In this document: piece by piece, positions 7,553-17,100 of the stretch | Layout of the letters: each line of letters opens with the position of its first letter | Numbering within the stretch: the stretch's first letter is position 1 | Made by a program: the position numbers and the translations under genes | Notes under the pieces: generated by a model | Database searches by the model: none | Seen by the model: only the letters and a program-made list of their open reading frames with translations | Told to the model about the DNA's origin: nothing | Assembly (NCBI RefSeq): GCF_016595495.1 | Contig: NZ_JAENIM010000008.1 | Coordinates: 147,041 to 211,040 of the forward strand | DNA: 64,000 nt | Source of the DNA: Persicirhabdus sediminis | GTDB lineage: Bacteria; Verrucomicrobiota; Verrucomicrobiia; Verrucomicrobiales; Akkermansiaceae | Direction of reading: 5' to 3'

Positions 7553-8551
7553 CTAGTCTTTGTCCATTTGATCTAGAGCGGGCATGGCGACTTCGGTGAG
7601 CCAGCGTTTGGCTGCTGATTTAGCGTCGTCGTTCATGCCATGAGCGGCGGTGGCAATGCCTTCTTTGGTGACCTGAACGCGAGAAGATTCCATAGCATCG
7701 GCAACGCCAATGGTGAATGCCTTGGATTCACTTTTTCCACCCCAACCGACCCAGCAGCAGTATTGTTTGCCTTTGGCTGCTCGAAAGTCGCGCGAGATTG
7801 AGCCGCCACCCTCCCAAAGCATGAAGGCTTTGAAATAGTCCATGTAACAGTCCCAGTCCATGGCGATAGCTGAGCCGATGATGTGTGCTCCATTGCTGCT
7901 GCCGGCAATGATTCGATGGGTCTTTGAAAGGTTGGGGATGAGAGTGGTGAGGCGCTCAAGCATGGCCGCATGGTAGGCTTCGATCAACTTCATGTTGCCG
8001 CTATCACTTCCTAATGCGCCATCTTTTGCGATTTCAGAAGTATAAGGGAATGAGACGAGCACATATCGACTGGGGTCGGCAATGCTTTTAGCTGCCCCAA
8101 GGCTGTCATTTCCGCTGCCGCCGTTGAGGAATACCAACACAGGCACAGGGTCGGGGTACTTGAAGTTGTCAGGGATTGAGATGCTGAAGCCTGCTGTTTT
8201 TCCGGTGTAGGTTTTTGCGAGTTCAGGCATTTCGACGCGGAAGGACGCGCCGGGTTTAACTCGTGGATCGAGGTCGCTGGGCTGAGGTATCCCTTGGCTT
8301 TTAAAAACCCAATTCTTAATGTATTCTTGATCCTCTTCGATGAATGTATCCATAGCGAATGTATATCGCTTTTTGCCGAGCACTTGTAAGGTGACTTGTG
8401 TTTCGTCAACAGAGACGATGGTGGCTTTGATTGTTTTTTGGTCAGTAGCTCGAGTGAAATCTCTGACGGCAGCCTGGCCCTTGACCTCGGCGCCGAGGAT
8501 CATGAAAAGTGCGAGTAAGGAGAGCGAGATCGACCATATATTAGATTTCAT
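7553..8551 (-). CDS. Secreted SHD1-domain alpha/beta hydrolase
   Basis: 332 residues. A signal peptide (MKSNIWSISLSLLALFMILG) is followed by an SHD1-like domain (about residues 30-85: RDFTRATDQKTIKATIVSVD...), a small beta domain common in planctomycete and verrucomicrobial secreted enzymes. Then comes an alpha/beta-hydrolase fold: LVFLNGGSGND oxyanion region, nucleophile elbow GSSNG (serine in GxSxG) and a late histidine in AAHGMNDD. It is likely an esterase acting outside the cytoplasm. It lies in the same strand block as the sulfatase and giant genes, so removal of ester groups from polysaccharide is plausible, but the substrate is not shown by the sequence. Confidence 0.82.
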   Translation of the reverse strand: MKSNIWSISLSLLALFMILGAEVKGQAAVRDFTRATDQKTIKATIVSVDETQVTLQVLGKKRYTFAMDTFIEEDQEYIKNWVFKSQGIPQPSDLDPRVKPGASFRVEMPELAKTYTGKTAGFSISIPDNFKYPDPVPVLVFLNGGSGNDSLGAAKSIADPSRYVLVSFPYTSEIAKDGALGSDSGNMKLIEAYHAAMLERLTTLIPNLSKTHRIIAGSSNGAHIIGSAIAMDWDCYMDYFKAFMLWEGGGSISRDFRAAKGKQYCCWVGWGGKSESKAFTIGVADAMESSRVQVTKEGIATAAHGMNDDAKSAAKRWLTEVAMPALDQMDKD

Positions 8552-9291
8552 TCTGCTAGTAACGTTTATTTTGCTAGGTGAGTCAAGATGGATTGCCGAG
8601 AGAAAGTAGTCGTTTGAATGTGGCTGTATATGGGAGACGCTGCACCAAGTATGTGGCTCTAACTGATTTATTGAAAAGCTCCTAGTGATCGTAGAGTGAG
8701 CACGTTCACTGGGTAATGAGATTAGCCGCGGCTGCGATAAGGCAGCGAACTGAGCTGGCTGGGGAATTGCTCTGTTGGCTTGTCAGCCTTCTTGGTGGTA
8801 GCGGGCTGCGCCTTTGGTTTTTAGTGAATTGAAACCGTGAAAGATCTTCTGATAGGGGTTCTAACGATGATAGTGAATTCTAATGAGTCAATGGGGGGAG
8901 TTAGGCGATGCGTGGCCACCACTATATGGCTCGTTGTTTTTATCGACCTTTTCCCCTGGGCTGTGCCCAGGGCTTCGAATGGTCGCCGCTACGCGGCTGG
9001 CTGGAGAAGTTAGGCGTGGCGGTATTTAACCATCTGGACTACCATAATATCCACTGAGCTGGAAATGCGGCGATAGATAATCGCAAAACTGTGAGCTATG
9101 CCGAATCTGTGAATTCATGAAACAGACAATTTGTTAGCAAAGTTTATTTGGATAGGATCACAAGTCGCACTCCGATGTCATCACCTGACGGAGGCATGCT
9201 AGCATGACTATTTACAGAGAAAACAGCAAAGCATTCATTTAGCGCGATAGGCTTATCCTCGTTATAAGTGATGTACATCTGAAGTGTTTTT
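8552..9291. other. 740-bp intergenic stretch without a supported gene
   Basis: No convincing frame on either strand. It contains a GC-rich palindrome CCCTGGG-CTGTG-CCCAGGG at 8954-8972 followed by GCCGCTACGCGGC. This style resembles the GC-rich palindrome near 6859, probably dispersed repeat fragments. A 61-codon minus-strand frame at 9144-9329 overlaps the end of the sulfatase and is not supported. Confidence 0.6.
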
Positions 9292-10824
9292 CTATTGCCC
9301 GACCCCGCCGGTGCTCTCCAGTTTCTCATCGAGGCTCTCGGAGTTTTTAGCAGCCGCCTTTGAGGCAGGAGGCCAATCAGCGAAGGTTTTCAAATGCTTC
9401 TGCACAATCCTTTGAGCTGGGCCAAATGCCCACATCTTTTTCCCCATCCACTCGATATACATGCCCGATTCTTCAGCCGCTCTCTCCAGTGGATCCTGTC
9501 GCAGGTTGAAAAGTAAGGGCGCAGTGAGCTCCTCCTTGGCGCCCGACCACCCCTCATTCTGAACAATGAAATGAGCCTTCCAGTCACCATATCTCACCGC
9601 CTGCAGCGTAGTGCGTTCGTAGTAGATGATCTCCTTCCGGTTCGACTCACCAGCACCGGTCAGCATAGGAATTTGATTGTAGCCGTCCAAGTGGGCCTTG
9701 TGTCCGTTGTAGCCGGTCAACATCTGCTGCTTCAGATCCTCTGGGCCACCAGCGGCAGCTACGAGGGTGGGAAGAAGATCCATTGAATCGATGATGCCGT
9801 TGTTGATCGATCCCTGCTCAACTTTGCCAGGCCAACGCAGCAACATTGGCACACGAACTCCACCCTCCCATGTCGTGCCCTTTTCGCTCTTGAAAGGGGT
9901 CATTCCACCGTCAGGCCAAGTCATAATTTCAGGTCCGTTGTCAGCAGAGAAAATGACAATCGTATTTTCGGCTACGCCCAGCGTATCTAGTTCGTCGAGA
10001 ACCTCACCCACATGATCATCGAGGTCCCTCATCACGACCTCTTGAAGCCCTTGTCCGTCCTGACCGAGCATGGCTTCATACTTCGGTGAGAGGTGCGTCC
10101 AAACGTGAGCACGAGAAGGACAATGCCACACAAAGAACGGCTCCTTCTTGGCCACGGAATCCCGGATAAATTTCAGGGTGTGCTTGTTGACCTCGTCATC
10201 GAGAGTTTTCATACGCTCGGGAGGAAGCGGCCCATCGTCGATGATCTTTTGAGTTCCCTCACCGGTCGACCAGCAGTGGACGACATTCCTTGGGGCGAAC
10301 TGCGCGGCCTCCTCGCCCTTCGGAAACTCGGGATCAGAGGTATATTCCATGGCGTTCAGGTGGTAGAGCCACCCCCAAAACTCATCAAATCCATGCATTG
10401 TGGGCAGGAACTCATCGCGGTCGCCCAAATGGTTTTTGCCGAATTGCCCGGTCCGGTATCCAAGTTCTTTGAGCAACTCCGGCAGGGTGGGAGTATCTGG
10501 GCTCAGGCCGATAGGATCCCCAGGCAAGCCAACCGTGTGCATTCCAGTGCGGACTGGAAACTGCCCTGTGATCATTGCTGATCTGCCGGCGGTGCAGGTT
10601 GGTTGTGCGTAGTAGTCGGTGAAAAGCATGCCTTCCTTCGCGATGCTGTCGATGTTAGGGGTTTTGCTGCTCATCAAGCCGCGGTGATAGGCGCCGATAT
10701 TCAGGAGCCCAACATCGTCGGTGAGAATAATGAGAATATTGGGTTTCGAAGTCTCCGCTAGCAAAGGGGCCTGATTTAGGGAGATTGCGATAACTGCGAA
10801 TAGGAGTGTTTTGATTGGTTTCAT
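9292..10824 (-). CDS. Secreted formylglycine-dependent sulfatase
   Basis: A type I sulfatase of 510 residues that removes sulfate esters, probably from polysaccharide. From the ATG at 10824 it has a signal peptide (MKPIKTLLFAVIAISLNQAP), then PNILIILTDDVG with the metal-binding Asp pair at residues 36-37. The active-site signature CTAGR (Cys77 to formylglycine) and a FSADNGP metal motif follow. The frame extends further upstream (10908), but the added residues are not signal-like. An anaerobic or FGE-type maturation enzyme must exist elsewhere; none is in this window. It is in line with the giant genes and opposite to the second sulfatase, supporting a common sulfated substrate. Confidence 0.92.
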   Translation of the reverse strand: MKPIKTLLFAVIAISLNQAPLLAETSKPNILIILTDDVGLLNIGAYHRGLMSSKTPNIDSIAKEGMLFTDYYAQPTCTAGRSAMITGQFPVRTGMHTVGLPGDPIGLSPDTPTLPELLKELGYRTGQFGKNHLGDRDEFLPTMHGFDEFWGWLYHLNAMEYTSDPEFPKGEEAAQFAPRNVVHCWSTGEGTQKIIDDGPLPPERMKTLDDEVNKHTLKFIRDSVAKKEPFFVWHCPSRAHVWTHLSPKYEAMLGQDGQGLQEVVMRDLDDHVGEVLDELDTLGVAENTIVIFSADNGPEIMTWPDGGMTPFKSEKGTTWEGGVRVPMLLRWPGKVEQGSINNGIIDSMDLLPTLVAAAGGPEDLKQQMLTGYNGHKAHLDGYNQIPMLTGAGESNRKEIIYYERTTLQAVRYGDWKAHFIVQNEGWSGAKEELTAPLLFNLRQDPLERAAEESGMYIEWMGKKMWAFGPAQRIVQKHLKTFADWPPASKAAAKNSESLDEKLESTGGVGQ

Positions 10825-11088
10825 ATGCATGGGGTGGAATCTGTTACGAGTCTCAGTGAATAGGGGTAAGCTTTCTGCACTAACGTAAAGCATATCGACC
10901 GAAGACATCGACCGAGAAGCTTTGGTGTTGGGCTTAATTTTTTAGTGTAACTAACTAATGTTGATTGAAATATATAATCAGTCAATGATCTAATCAGGCA
11001 ATGAAATAGCTAAGCCGCTAGATATCTTTAGCTGGCTAGCAGATAGCTCTAGCAGGGCGCTTGTTTTGCTGATTGAGTGGGCAAAAAT

Positions 11089-11120
11089 AAACCCAGCTGG
11101 AATGAGATCCAGCTGGGTTT
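11089..11120 (-). terminator. Intrinsic terminator after the first giant gene
   Basis: Perfect 13-bp stem AAACCCAGCTGGA / TCCAGCTGGGTTT with loop ATGAGA, followed on the minus strand by a T-rich run. Nearly the same sequence occurs at 7365-7394. The rest of the 345-bp gap (10825-11169) shows no gene. Confidence 0.85.
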
Positions 11121-11169
11121 GATAGAGGTGGTTTTTCTAGCTGGCTGATGGTTAGCCAGCTGGAATAGA

Positions 11170-14100
11170 TTATTCGATAATCATGCGATAGAACACGGGA
11201 TTGCTTTCGATAGGCACGATGAGTGCCCAGTTTTGCACGCTGTTATTTTCTGATAGCAGTTCGGTATCGAGGTCGTCGCTATCGACATCTTTCCAGCTAC
11301 TCATGTCATTTGATTTCTGCCATTTGTGGCTGAGCCCTTGCGCTTCGGTATTGAGTGAGAAGGCGATTTGCAGTTCACCGTTGCCAACAGGGGTAGGTAG
11401 ATAGATGGAGCTGCCGGCGCTATTAGGATCGGTACCGAGGTAGTATTCCTGCATGTTAGTGAAGCCGTCACCGTCGGCATCTTCGGTAGCTGCTTGTAGC
11501 TGCTGGGCTACATTTTCCGTGCTTACCCATTGGTTGTAGTGGGTATTTGGGAAGTTGTCGCCAATCACCGCCATGCGCAGTTCCATGAGGGTGAAGTTAG
11601 CATCAGGTCCGTAGATGAGGACGGTATCAAACGCGCGGGTATAGTCGAAGCTGAAGCGCGAGTGGTAAGGCGAGCTGTCAGCGATATCGGCGTTGTGTAG
11701 TGAGTCGATCACGATGCCATCAGCACCACCAGCCAGCAGGTAGATTTCCATGCCGTTATCACGGTGAGTGAGTGCGTTTTTGCTGCGGCCGTAGAGGTCC
11801 ATGACTAACTTAAGACCACTAGCCACGGCGACACCTTCTGGGACCTCATAGTAGAGGAAGGACCCTGAAGTTTTATTGTTGGCATGGAATCCGTTGGATG
11901 CGGTGCCTTGAGCGGGGCGCACCAGCGTTGGCTCGTAGACGTCGTAGGCAAATAGATCATCGAGGGTTTTGGCAATGGAGCCACCGTATCCAGAGCCTGT
12001 GGATAGATCACTTCTGCTGACAAGTGGCACGAGATCGGCAGAGCTGTCTAGGTGGACAGGATTCTGGTAGATTATTAAGCTAAATACTCTGCTCAGCTGG
12101 TAGCCATATGGATCTGTGACGAGGACTTCGGCGTCGAAGCTGGTGATATCAGCTGGCAGCGCGGAGCCGTCGTTGATGCTGATGGTGCCTGTGTTGGCAT
12201 CAATTTTCAGCGTGCCGTTGAGGTCATCAACTAGTTCGTAGAGGTGTTGGTCGAATTCATTAATATCCTCAATGGTAACGGTGGCAACGACAGCTCCGTC
12301 ATCCGCGTGTGGGTTGATCACGGAAACCTGGGTGAGCTCAAGAGCACTTGGCGGCATAGCGGCCAGACCAGCGACATCTTCAGCGAGCAGGGTGGTTTTG
12401 AACACCGAGACTTTGCTGATTTCACCTTGCCAATGGTCGCTAGCTGAATGTGTGCTGGCTAGCGTGAGTGTGGTTGCCTGAGCTAGCTGGCTGGAAAATT
12501 CACCTGAGGCGACTAAGTTGCCGTTGAGGTAAATGGCAGCCTCGTGTCCATTGACGGTAAATGCGTAGTGATGCCAGTCAGTAGCGGCGTGAGACAGCAT
12601 GTAGCTGATTTCGCTGTTCTTGTAGCTGAGTACCATTTCGCCCTTAGCTGATAGGCTGGCTGTTAATGGCTGGGATTCAGTCTGCATTTCAAAGAGAACC
12701 TGCTTGGCGGTGGAGGCGTCATTGACTCTAGCCCAGCTGGAGAAGCTGAATTGGCCATCGATGTCGCTAACAGCTTGCTCAGGGATCTCTAAGGACGCGG
12801 CATCCGTATAGAGGCTTGGGCTGTTGACTTGATTACTGAACGAGCGGTAGTAGTCGCCACTTGGGTGGGCGTTGTTGCCCAGGCCTGAGATGTCGTTGAT
12901 GTCTTCGCCAAATTCCTCGTAGCTGAGGTAGCTACCAACTTCACCTAGGTAATGCATGTTGACTTGGTGAGCGCTGAGCGTCTTGCGGTAGAGGAAGATT
13001 TCATCCATTGATGTCATGGAGTAGTCATTGCCGTCAGAATTAGCCGCAAAAGTAATGGTTGCGAATGTGGTAGGAATGTTAGTTGGCTGGGTCAGTGTAT
13101 TGGTGAGTTGGCCATTGACGTACATTTCTAGCTGCTCGCCGTTGTATTGAACCACAAAGTGAGTCCACTCATATTCCTCGAATTTGCTAGGGCTGACGGT
13201 AGTAGAAACTTTACTGTCGCCATTGAGGTAGGCGCGCACGCCGTTGTTGCTGCGGTGTTCAATCCACATGCCTTTGCCTTTGCCGTTGTTCATCTGGAAG
13301 ATGCGCGTATGGTCGCCGGTTTCGTTACGTTTGAGCCAGAAGGCGATGGCAAATTCATCTGAATGGCTACCGATCTCGGCAACTAATTCGCTAGGTAGTG
13401 AGGCGTATCCGCCAGTGAAGCTGATGGCTTTACCATAGGCGCCGTCATCGATGATCTCGTAATCGCCGATCAGGCTGGCTTCGTAGCCGTTGTTGCGAAG
13501 GTCGTCCATTTTGCCAGCTTCGAAGTTGAACCAGCTGAGTGTACGCGGCAGCACTTGGATTTGAATGTCAGCATCTGTGTTGTTGAGTGCATCGCCAACG
13601 TTGTAGCGGATTTTATCAAAGCCAGTGAATCCGAAGTCGGGCACGTAGTGAACGGTATTGCCTGTGACGACGTATGCGTATCCTTCTTCGATTTCTTCGA
13701 GCTCGGCGAGTTCAAGAACTTCGTTTTCCTCATCGGTATCATTGGCGACGGGGTCAAACTCTAGGATGTCATTTTCTACCATGACGTAGCTATCTTCACC
13801 AACGATTGGCGCCTGGTTCGCTCTGAACATGGCGGTGACCGTGTAGGTAGATTCGGTTAGCTCAGCAGCTGAGCGGTCGATGACCTCTTGGTAATCACCA
13901 CCGTCAGGCATGACTTCTACCGTGTAGGTGTATATGCGATCCAGGTAGGCGTCGATGTGCAGTTGGTCGATCTGGTAGTTTTGTCCTAGGTCGATGACAA
14001 TTTCCTGAACGGCCCCACTAGCTGACCAGCGGTTATCGTCGTCCTCGCTGATGCCATCGATAGCTTCAGTCGCAGGGTTTTCCTCTTGCTGCGCGGTGAC

Positions 14101-17100
14101 GGATTCAATGGATTTGTTGAGCGCCACATTCACGCCATTGCTGAAGACTTCGATCTCGCGCAAGGAGACCCAGCTTTCACCGTGCAGGTTATTGGTGGTA
14201 AGTTTTACGTAGCGGCCAGTGGTTGGTTCAATGTCGATGACATCTGGGTAATCACCAGTGATCACGGTAATGGTGATCTCGTGCTCGGTATCAAATAGCT
14301 CAGTCTCGGAAAGCAGGCCGTCTTTGAGCAGGGTGATTTCACCTGTCTGCGCATCAATTTCTAAATATCCATCGAGGTCAGAGTTTTTCGTGCTGATAGA
14401 GTAGCGGTGTTTATCTTCAGTATTGAGGTCGTTAGCCTCCACAGTGGAGATGACGTCGCCAATCTGCGACACTTGTGAGATGAAGAGGATGTCACCTTCA
14501 ATGTCATACTGGTTAGTAAAGGTGAGTGAGCTAGGTTCAGCGCGTGACGCTGCGTAGGCAGTTTCATCATCCAGCGCGGAAGTGTAAACTTTGATCTCAT
14601 CAAGCAGAGCATAGTGTGGTGATGAGCCGTTGGCTTTTTGACCAATAAATAAGCGGTCTAGCTCGAGGTCGTCGGTTTGAATGCCTGTCTTGCTAGCGAC
14701 AAGTAGACCATTTTGGTAGAGACGCAGTTGGGCATTTTCAGCATCGCGCACGACCACCCAGTGGTCGTAGAGAGCAGACGTCATTGGGGTAGTTAAGACG
14801 GCTGTAGTCGCATCCGATCCAGCTGTAAGAACAAGCTTAGAAGCATTGTTATTGGATAAGCTCATTACCGTCTGGCCGCTGGCATTGATGCCGTGGATGA
14901 TGGTGGCTGCACTCGCAGGGTCTGTTGATTTCATCCAGAACGAGGCTGAGAAGGTCGCTGATTGCTTGAGTTCATCAGCTAGCGGGAGTTCGATGGCGCC
15001 AGCTGTGAGGTCGATGCCAGCACCAATGGCGCCACTAGTAGTTGCGCTAGCGCCGAGGCTGAGCTGGTTATGTTGAGCATAGATGCTGAAGTCTTTCAGC
15101 TGGCCATTGGGCATGCTTTCCCCTTTGTAGGCGAGCACATTGTTGAGGGCGTCATCTTTGATGCGTTCGGCGCTGAGGACCTGGTTGTAGATGCGGAGTT
15201 CGTCAATATCAGCTGAGCATCGGCCCAAGGTTAGAGTAGCTAGCTCAGTGAGGGCTCTGGATTTGCCACTACCGCTGGAAACCAATTCACCATTGAGGTA
15301 AATTTTCAACGAGCCGGTAGTATTGTCTTTGGTGACTGACCAGTGCTGCCAGATATCATCGGCTACCCTGTTTGAGGCCGTCAGGTTGTCGTTATTACTT
15401 TCGTCGCGACCTAGAACTACGCGGAAGTCGTCATTTTTATATGGCATGTAGACGATGAAGTCATTGAAGCCATCGGTATTGACACCAAGCAGGAGCTCGC
15501 GGCTGCCGCCAGAATCAGCATCCATTCTTGCCCAGAAGGAAATGGTCAGCTGCGATTCAATGCTGTCGAGAATGGTGGTTGGTAGCTGGAATTCATCACC
15601 TGAATCACTGAGTCTAAAACTCAAGTTGCCACCCCAGATACCGTCGCTTTGCCAGCTGCTGGATTCTGGTGTGTCTGTCCAGCCGTGTAGGCCATTGCCT
15701 GAGGAGTCAAGCAGCTGGCTGTCTCCTGCTGATCCATCCATTTTATAGTGAGCCACCAGCCCTTGGCTGAGCAGGCGAATGGAAGCGGTGTAGCTGTTGT
15801 TTTGGCTATCAGTAGCGGTGTATTCAAAATCAGTAGATCCCACAAATGGTCCTTTTGGGGTGAAATAGACAGATCCGTCGTCGAGGATCTCAGTACTGTA
15901 GTAGTCGTTGTTGCTGACGCTTACCACCATCAGTGAGTCATTTTCTGGAGAAATATCATTGGCGAGCAGGTCATAGGAGAATGCCAGACCTTGTTCGCTG
16001 ACAATCACATCGTCCATCGCGCCAGGAGTATCACAGTAGATATATTGTGTGGCGTCACTTGTGCCCTCCAGGGAAACGGCGATCTTGATGCGGGCGCGAC
16101 CAGAGGCGCCAGTTGGCGTCACGGTCATGATATTGCCTGAGACGGAGACGTTGGCGACGTCGGCATTGTCGATCACTTCAGCTTCACAGATGAGCTCTTC
16201 ATTAAACCCGTGGAAATAGTCGCTTAGGTCGATTTCTACTGGCGTTTGGTCACCCTGTGAGAGGGCGTAGACATTGGGCAAATAGCGGGTGATGCGTGGC
16301 GTTTCATACAAAACTGCGCCATCGCTAGTGCCTTCCAGGTAGGAAATACCAAGCCAATCGTCGCGGGTCAGCGCGCCAGATGGGATGGGAGCGCCATTGT
16401 AGCGGATGCCTGTGCCATATTGGGCTTCAATATCGCTATTGGTCATGCCGGCGATGAGTGAGCTCGTGCTCTCAGCTGGCATTGGCATGTAGTCGTCTGC
16501 CTGTTGGACAGACATGTGCATGGCTATTGGGGTATTGGCAAAATTATCAGGGTCAAATGTGAAGTAGCTGCGAACACCAAAATTGGTGCCTACGATATTG
16601 TTAATTGCTCCACCAAACCCATCGATGGGTTTATTCCACATGTATATATTAGCTGGTTCAACAGGAGTTTTGCCATCATCGATGACTCGTTGTTGGTAGT
16701 TAGCTAGCGCTTGCTGTGAGAGGCTGCCAAATTCAATATTTCCCTGAATCAGCTGCCTATTTGGTTTGTTCCAGTTTTTGCTTAGCGTGATATTAACAAC
16801 ATTGTTGAGGTAGGCGTTGTACAGGTATGACGTGCCCTGGCGAGGAGATGATTCGTAACCATTCACAAATCCTTCAATATGGGCATTCATGATGTCCCAT
16901 CCACCAGTGTTGTGGAATGCTTTGTAGCCGGTGCCTGATGGATTATTGAGGTCGTTGACCAGAGTGAGACCGTTGACCGTAACGGCGCCAGAATACCATC
17001 GGCCCATGCCTGAACTGACGCTCCAGCCAGTGAAATCTTCGATGAGACCTTTAAACCCACCGCCGCTGCGACCGAGTCGGTGCCCATCGCGCTGCACCGC

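Noticed and set aside
9144..9329. 61-codon minus-strand frame downstream of the sulfatase
   Set aside because: It overlaps the sulfatase end, has no motif and shows no codon structure.
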